In this document: positions 58,389-64,000 of the stretch, in pieces
Position numbering within the stretch: position 1 is the first letter of the stretch
Layout of the letters: each line of letters opens with the position of its first letter
Source: Elephas maximus indicus
Taxonomy: Eukaryota; Chordata; Mammalia; Proboscidea; Elephantidae
Direction: 5' to 3'
DNA: 64,000 nucleotides
Assembly (NCBI RefSeq): GCF_024166365.1
Contig: NC_064823.1
Coordinates: 2,970,924-3,034,923 of the forward strand
Translations under genes and position numbers: made by a program
Notes under the pieces: model-generated
What the model was told of the DNA's origin: nothing
Database searches by the model: none
What the model saw: only the letters and a program-made list of their open reading frames with translations

Positions 58389-59480
58389 GTTGTTGTTGTT
58401 GTTAGGTGCTGTTGAGTCAGTTCCAACTCATAGCGACCCTATGCACAACAGAACAAAACAGTGCCCGGTCCTGCGCCATCCTTACAATCGTTGTTATGCT
58501 TGAGCTCATTGTTGCAGCCACTGTGTCAATCCACCTTGTTGAGGGTCTTCCTCTTTTCTGCTGACCCTGTACCCTGCCAAGCATGATGTCCTTCTCCAGG
58601 AACTGATCCCTCCTGACAACGTGTCCAAAGTATGTAAGACGCAGTCTCGCCATCCTTGACTTGACTCTAAGGAGCATTCTGGACGCACTTCTTCCAAGAC
58701 AGATTTGTTCGTTCTTTTGGCAGTCGGTGGTATATTCAATATTCTTTGCCAACACCACAATTCAAAGGTGTCAACTCTCCTTCGGTCTTCCTTATTCATT
58801 TTCCAGCTTTCACATGCATGTGATGCAATTGAAAATACCACGGCTTGGGTCAGGTGCACCTTAGTCTTCAGAGTGACATCTTTGCTCTTCAACACTTTGA
58901 AGAGATCCTCTGCAGCAGATTTACCCAATGCAATGCGTCTTTTGATTTCTTGACTGCTGCTTCCATGGCTGTTGATTGTAGATCCAAGTAAAATGAAATC
59001 CTCGACAACTTCAATCTTTTCTCCGTTTATCATGATGTTGCTCATTGGTCCAGTTGTGAGGATTTTTGTTTTCTTTATGTTGAGGTGTAATCCGTACTGA
59101 AGGCTGTGGTCTTTGATCTTCATTAGTAAGTGCTTCAAGTCCTCTTCACTTTCAGCAAGCAAGGTTGTGTCATCTGCATAGCGCAGGTTGTTAATGAGTC
59201 TTCCGCCAATCCTGATGCCCCCTTCTTCTTCATATAGTCCAGTTTCTCGTATTATTTGTTCAGCATACAGATGAAATAGGTATGGTGAAAGAATACAATC
59301 CTGACGCACACCTTTCCTGACTTTAAACCAATCAGCATCCCCTCGTTCTGTCCAAACAACTGCCTCTTGATCTATGTAAAGGTTCCTCATGAGCACAATT
59401 AAGTGTTCTGGAATTCCCACTCTTTGCAGTGTTATCCATAGTTTGTTATGATCCACAGAGTTGAATGCCTTTGCAAGTCC
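58389..59480 (-). pseudogene. RTE ORF, downstream part (reverse transcriptase core and C-terminus)
   Basis: RTE elements encode a single protein with an AP-type endonuclease and a reverse transcriptase. This piece starts at the block A aspartate region (LAKAFNSVDHNKLW) and has the palm motifs VRKGVRQDCILSPYLF, then NNLRYADDTTLLAESEEDLK with the catalytic YADD. It ends with the Cys/His-poor C-terminal part (ELWCWQRILNIPPTAKRTNK, then KKRGRPSTRWIDTVAA) typical of BovB/RTE. The frame shifts near 58,500-58,760, so two overlapping frames are needed. The palm is otherwise well kept. Confidence 0.92.
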
Positions 59481-59484
59481 ATGA

Positions 59485-60471
59485 GAGCCAAAATATGACC
59501 TTGAGTATATCCCACCTGAATTTAGAGACCATCTGAAGAATAGATTTGATGCATTGAACACTAGTGACCGAAGACCAGACGAGTTGTGGAATGACATCAA
59601 GGACCTCATCCATGAAGAAAGCAAGAGGTCACTGAAAAGACCGGAAAGAAAGAAAAGACCAAGGTGGATGTCAGGGGAGACTCTGAAACTTGCTCTTGAG
59701 TGTCAAGCACCTAAAGCAAAAGGAGAAATTGATGAAGTAAAAGAACTGAACAGAAGATTTCAAGGAGCCTCTCGAGAAGACAAAGTAAAGTATTATAATG
59801 ACATGCGCAAAGAGCTGGAGATGGAAAACCAACATGCTCGGCGTTTCTCAAGCTGAAAGAACTGAAGAAAAAATTCAGGCCTTGAGTTGCAGTAGTGTAG
59901 GATTCCATGGCGAAAATATTAAATGATGTAGGAAGCATCAAAAGAAGATGGAAGGAGTACAGAGTCATTATACCAAAAAGAATTAGTCGATATTAACCAT
60001 TTCAAGAGGTGACATATGATCAGGAACTGATGGTACTGAAGGAAGAAGTCCAAGCTGCTCTGAAGGCATTGGCGAAAAACAAGGCTCCAGGAATTGATGG
60101 AGTATCAATTGAGATGTTTCAACAAACACATGCAACGCTGGAGGTGCTCACTCGTCTATGCCAAGAAATATGGAAGACAGCTTCCTGGCCAACTGACTAG
60201 AAGAGATCCATATTTATGCCTATTCCCAAGAAAGGTGATCCAACCGAATGTGGAAATTATAGAACAATATCATTAATATCACACACAAGCAAAATTTTGC
60301 TGAAGGTCATTCAAAAGCGGCTGCAGCAATGTATCGACAGGGAACTGCCAGAAATTCAGGCCAGTTTCAGAAGAGGACGTGGGACCAGGGATATCATTGC
60401 TGATGTCAGATGGATCCTGGCTGAAAGCAGAGACTACCAGAAGGATGTTTACCTGTGTTTTGTTGACTATG
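59485..60471 (+). pseudogene. RTE ORF, inverted upstream part (linker and reverse transcriptase fingers)
   Basis: The piece encodes AKYDLEYIPPEFRDHLKNRF, then PDELWNDIKDLIHEE, comparable with the BovB linker between endonuclease and reverse transcriptase. A stop and frameshift lie near 59,855-60,000. The finger region follows (LKALAKNKAPGIDGVSIEMF, PIPKKGDPTECGNYRTISLI, FRRGRGTRDIIADVRWILAE) and ends FVDYA. A stop at 60,198-60,200 (WPTD*) interrupts it. The endonuclease is absent because the copy is 5' truncated. Confidence 0.9.
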
Positions 60472-60481
60472 CATTTGGTAT

Positions 60482-60960
60482 AAAAAAACAGTCCTTGAAT
60501 TTAGCACGGAGGTCTGACCTGCAGTTATAGACACTGAAGATGGCTAAAACTTCATAGTGGATGAAATTGGTGAAGAGCTATGTATGTTATGAAAGGAGAA
60601 GAACAAGGACAGGAATCCTGGGGAACACAACATTCAACTTATTTTTGGCGGAGATCTTCAAAAGGACATCAAGAAGGAACAGTCAGTTGGTGAAGAGTAC
60701 CAGGAGAGTGGTGAGTGGTGAAAACTAAAGAGAGTATAGCCAGCAATATCACATGCAGCAAGATCAATAGCAAATAGTGCCTTGGGATTTGGCAACTAGA
60801 AGCTTGTGGCTTTTTGTCAGAGTAGTTGCAGTGGGATGGTGGGAGGGGAGCCAATGGATGAGAAGTGTGGAAGAAGAGGGGTTAGACTGTATGGGAATGG
60901 AGGGAGGTAGCAAGGAGATCTCGCATTCAAGAGAGGAGCCTCCTCTCAAGTAGCTTGTAA
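60482..60960 (+). mobile_element. Ancient mammalian repeat, right part
   Basis: GGAGGTCTGACCTGCAGTTA and AATCCTGGGGAACACAACAT continue the old repeat left at 58,388. It is non-coding. Confidence 0.5.
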
Positions 60961-61004
60961 ACTTCTTGAGGATGGAGATGTCTTGCTTACCTATGGGTTT
61001 TATA

Positions 61005-61175
61005 AAACCAAAAAAACCAAACCCAGTGCCGGTGAAGTCAATTCCAACTCATAGCGACCCTATAGGACAGAGTAGAACTGCCCCATAGAGTTTCCAAGGA
61101 GCGCCTGGTGGATTCAAACTGCTGACTCTTTGGTTAGCAGCCGTAGCATTTAACCACTGTGCTACCAGGGTTTCC
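61005..61175 (-). mobile_element. AfroSINE with perfect 12-bp target duplication
   Basis: ATGGGTTTTATA is at 60,993-61,004 and 61,176-61,187. The element is complete and close to consensus. Confidence 0.97.
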
Positions 61176-61252
61176 ATGGGTTTTATAGTTGTTGTTTTTC
61201 TTGACTTTTTTTGTTTGTTTATTTTACAATGCCTGTTGTAGTTCTTTTTGCT

Positions 61253-61440
61253 TGGTAAAGTAGAGGGTCAGTGGAAAAAAGGAAGACCCTCAATGAGATG
61301 GATTAACACAGTGGCTGCAACAGTGGGCTCAAGCATAACAATGATTGTGAGCATGGCGCAGGACCAGGCAGTGTTTTGTTTTGTGGTACATAGGGTAGCT
61401 ATGAGTCGGAACTGACTCGACGGCACCTAACAACAACAAC
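61253..61440 (+). mobile_element. RTE/BovB-type LINE 3' end
   Basis: GGTCAGTGGAAAAAAGGAAG leads to the terminal block GGCGCAGGACCAGGCAGTGT, CATAGGGTAGCTATGAGTCG and the (AAC)n end. It is a short 5'-truncated copy in the sense direction. Confidence 0.93.
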
Positions 61441-62086
61441 ATTATAGTCCTTATTGTTTTAAAAGAGGGTTCATCAATTGATTTACAGTTTTGCCTCTTT
61501 AAAACCTATACCTTCTCCTATACATACGAGTGATGTGGTCAGTTAGTTTGCCTTGTGTATGAGTTAAGCATATGTGTATGATATAATTTGGATACTTTAA
61601 AAAGGCAAGAAGAATAAAGTCATGGGATTATCATTGATTTTTTTTTTTTTTTTTTGGTATGCTGAACTCTTCATTGTTTCAAAATACATTTCAATAGCTT
61701 TTATTTTTTAAATATGTTTTTAGTGCGTATCAGTTTATATATTTTAACGTTGATTTCTGTTCTGATCTCAGTTAAAGTGTCTTTTTATTGAATATGTATG
61801 AACTCAAGATACTGAAAAATAAGCTAAAGTTGGGCTTAATTAAAACCAAAATCATTGTCCAGTTTCTTTAATTAAAGAACATTAGAGAACAATTAATTTC
61901 TAGAATTATCTCTTTGGGAAGAATTTGCTTTTTCTGCATTACAGAGCCATGCTCTGCATTGGACATAGGGCATTTGTAGACTGGGTATCAACCTGCAGAG
62001 ACTTTTTTTCCATGGGAGTTTCAGGTGCTGAACAGTTGCTGTATTCATGATCCTAATCCTTTAATTCAGGGTGGCTCTGCTTCTGC
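61441..62086. other. Intron 1, nothing recognised
   Basis: A T18 run lies at 61,638-61,655. No exon or repeat family is called. Confidence 0.4.
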
Positions 62087-62266
62087 AAGGAGCCTTCGTG
62101 GTGCAGGGATTAAAGTGATAAACTAATAACTGAAAGGTCTGGGGTTTGAAACCTCCGAGGGAGAAAGACGTGGCGATCTGCTTGCGTAGAGATTTAAAAC
62201 CTTGGAAACCCTACGTGGTCGCTGTGAGTCAGAATCAACTTGATGCAATGGGTTTGGTTTTGGTTT
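62087..62266 (+). mobile_element. AfroSINE (diverged)
   Basis: GGAGCCTTCGTGGTGCAGGG is the head, GGGGTTTGAAACCTCC the B-box region and GTCGCTGTGAGTCAGAATCA the tail. Confidence 0.92.
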
Positions 62267-62727
62267 TCTGCTGCCTGCACCACGGGTTTTCCTGTAGTAA
62301 GGACGAGGTGTAATCCATATTATCTAGTAATTTGCCGGCTAAAGGACTGTGAAGAAGGGTCATCTCAAAACCAACTGGAGTTGGAAACAAGCCTGGTAGC
62401 CCTAAATATTTCATCTGCATATGGTGGGGGCTGCTGTTTGAAACACTGAATCTACCTTTGCTTGGCTGTTCTGCTTTCTGAAGAGGTGCCTGAGCTTCTA
62501 TTTTGTGAAAGCTTTTGGCTCCTTTTCTTCTTTCACCTAGATTTTATTGTGCTTCTCAGGGATAACATGTGCCGTGTCCCCAGGCTCTTGAGTGAGCACT
62601 TCCTACTGGCTATTACGTCTTTCCAAATTACGAGACCTGGAAATGCCTTTCTGAGTGTTTTTCCCTTCTGAAGACTTTCCTAACCAGACTTAGTACAGTT
62701 TAAGGAGGTTGCTTCACTGCATTAGGC
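62267..62727. other. Intron 1, nothing recognised
   Basis: No exon or repeat is called. Confidence 0.4.
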
Positions 62728-62768
62728 AGACAGAGGGACAGACAGAGTACAGATAGGTAGATAAATAG
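62728..62768. repeat. (GACA)/(GATA) microsatellite
   Basis: AGACAGAGGGACAGACAGAG grades into AGATAGGTAGATAAATAG. Confidence 0.88.
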
Positions 62769-62994
62769 CTGCCATCGAGTTGACTCCAACTCTCGGCGAT
62801 CTTATGTACCACAGAATGAAGCGCTGCCCAGTCCTGCATCATCCTCGTGATTGCTGGCATGTTCCTGGCCGTCATTGTGGCTGTTGTGCCAATTCATCTC
62901 ACCCAGGACCTCCCTCGCCCTCGTTGACCCTCTACCTCACCAAACATGATGTTCTCCTCCAGTGTTTGATTCCTCCTGATGACATGTCCAAATA
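62769..62994 (-). mobile_element. RTE/BovB-type LINE 3' fragment
   Basis: It matches 58,415-58,640: CGAGTTGACTCCAACTCTCG, TTATGTACCACAGAATGAAG, CTACCTCACCAAACATGATG and GATGACATGTCCAA. Confidence 0.88.
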
Positions 62995-63215
62995 GACAGT
63001 GTTCTACTGTGACCCATAGGGTTTTCATTGGCAAATTTTCTGGAGTACATTGCTAGGCCTTTCTTCCTAGTCTGTCTTAGTCTGGAAACCTGTCTACCAT
63101 GGGTGACCCTGCTGTTATTTGAAATACCATTAAGATAGCTTCCAACATCACAGTAACATGCAAGCCACCAGAGTACAACAAACTGACAGTCACCTGTTAG
63201 GAGTTGCAAAAAGCT
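62995..63215 (-). mobile_element. Unassigned afrotherian-type repeat fragment
   Basis: The segment from GTTCTACTGTGACCCATAGG through CCATGGGTGACCCTGCTG to GTACAACAAACTGACAG has a SINE-body look (CCATAGGGTTTTCATTGGC). It joins the RTE fragment directly. I cannot name it. Confidence 0.45.
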
Positions 63216-64000
63216 GCCTTGGGTACATTTAGGGGCTAATGAAGAAAGTAGTGTCTTGGGCATTTTTTTCTGTCTCAGGTTTCACGATGCTAATATATGC
63301 TAACATATGACAGTTGTGCACTGCATGGTAGATAAAGACTAGAAGTTCAAGAAGCTTTGGAGAGACACAGCAAATTGTGTGATGTTAAAAACCTTAAAGA
63401 CAAGGGTAAAAAGTAAGCCCACTGGAAAGACAAGCATTTGGATGACTTATGGGAAATATGGAAGTTTGAGAAGTGAGAAAAGCTAGTACGTGGTTATTGG
63501 TATATGTTTGGAACATGTGGAGGGAAATCTGTGTTTTTCCTAAAACACTGAAGTAAAACTTAGGGCTTTGAATTTGAAACCTTAGTCACTTTGGGGCTTG
63601 CAGAGAAATGTGATACAAAGAGTATTATTTGTCTTGAGGCTGCATTAAAAAAATGGTCTTACCTTATCCTACCCCAGAAACCTTACGAAGGATTTAAATT
63701 TTTCTTCGAGGTTTTTTGTTTTCTTTTTAAATGTTTCATCTCATTCATTCAGATCTAAATGGAGGGGAATAACAATGGACTTCAGACATGGTCCTCCTGA
63801 TGGGTTAGGCTGTGCTTTTTCTGTTGCTGTGGAGGGGATTCCTCTGAAATGATCAAATTTCGGAACCAGGAAATAGAAGACCTAGTTAAAGTTAATCTGT
63901 GAGAGAGAGAGAGAGCACAAGAATGAATATGAAAGTATGTTCAAGGAAGTTCAGCCATTGGACATCTTAGAATAATCAATTTGCTTGTCTACTTTTAAAA
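63216..64000. other. Intron 1 to window end, nothing recognised
   Basis: A (GA)n run of about eight units lies at 63,899-63,915. No exon is seen. Confidence 0.4.

Larger units (their letters stand above)
58389..60471 (-). mobile_element. RTE/BovB-type LINE with 5' inversion (twin priming)
   Basis: Two abutting pieces of one LINE lie in opposite directions. 58,389-59,480 is sense on the minus strand and ends in the 3' terminus with (GTT)n. 59,485-60,471 is the upstream part of the same ORF on the + strand. Both meet at the same point of the ORF: the upstream piece ends FVDYA and the downstream piece begins LAKAFNSVDHNKLW. A target duplication flanks the whole, CATTTGGATAT at 58,378 and CATTTGGTAT at 60,472. 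It interrupts an old repeat. This is the expected product of twin priming. Confidence 0.93.

Noticed and set aside
15170-64000. MAML3 exon 2 within the window
   Set aside because: The expected continuation (LQETVKRKLEG) was looked for and not found in any frame.

Overview
The window is mammalian nuclear DNA, and the sequence points to an afrotherian, most likely an elephant or close relative. About 27 copies of one short tRNA-headed SINE occur on both strands; it has the AfroSINE layout, with a tRNA-Asn-like head and a tail ending near CTATGAGTCGGAATCGACTC. They sit beside an RTE/BovB-type LINE and young L1 elements. No bacterial, viral or plasmid genes are present. Family names come from recognition by eye, not from a database search.

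One host gene is supported: the first coding exon of MAML3 (Mastermind-like 3, a Notch co-activator) at 14,708-15,169 on the + strand. It sits inside a CpG island of about 13.6-17.2 kb and ends in a clean GT splice donor at 15,170. Everything upstream (1 to about 13.6 kb) is 5' flank. Everything from 15,170 to the end is the first part of a very long intron 1, and no second exon is seen.

The rest is mostly a record of retrotransposition. 1-9.6 kb holds ancient repeats, L2-like tails, AfroSINEs, RTE pieces and an L1 3' end nested in an RTE copy. 9.6-20.9 kb around the promoter has no young transposon at all. 20.9-25 kb holds AfroSINEs and a MER5A-like DNA transposon. 25.0-31.6 kb is a nearly complete minus-strand L1 (L1-A) whose ORF2 is broken only by two stop codons. 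32.7-41.4 kb holds more SINEs, including a tRNA-Gly-headed SINE with an internal 36-bp minisatellite, and a solo MaLR-type LTR. 44.9-52.6 kb is an older full-length minus-strand L1 (L1-B) with an AfroSINE inside the last ORF2 codons. 53.5-64 kb holds SINEs, MIR fragments and an RTE/BovB copy with a 5' inversion that fits twin priming.

The elements are linked. The last ~35-90 bp of both SINE types visibly match the 3' end of the RTE copies here, which fits SINEs borrowing the RTE machinery. No new defence or enzymatic system was found. The most useful observations are the twin-primed RTE, the two SINE heads sharing one RTE tail, the near-intact L1-A with its missing 5' UTR block, and the transposon-free zone around the MAML3 promoter.
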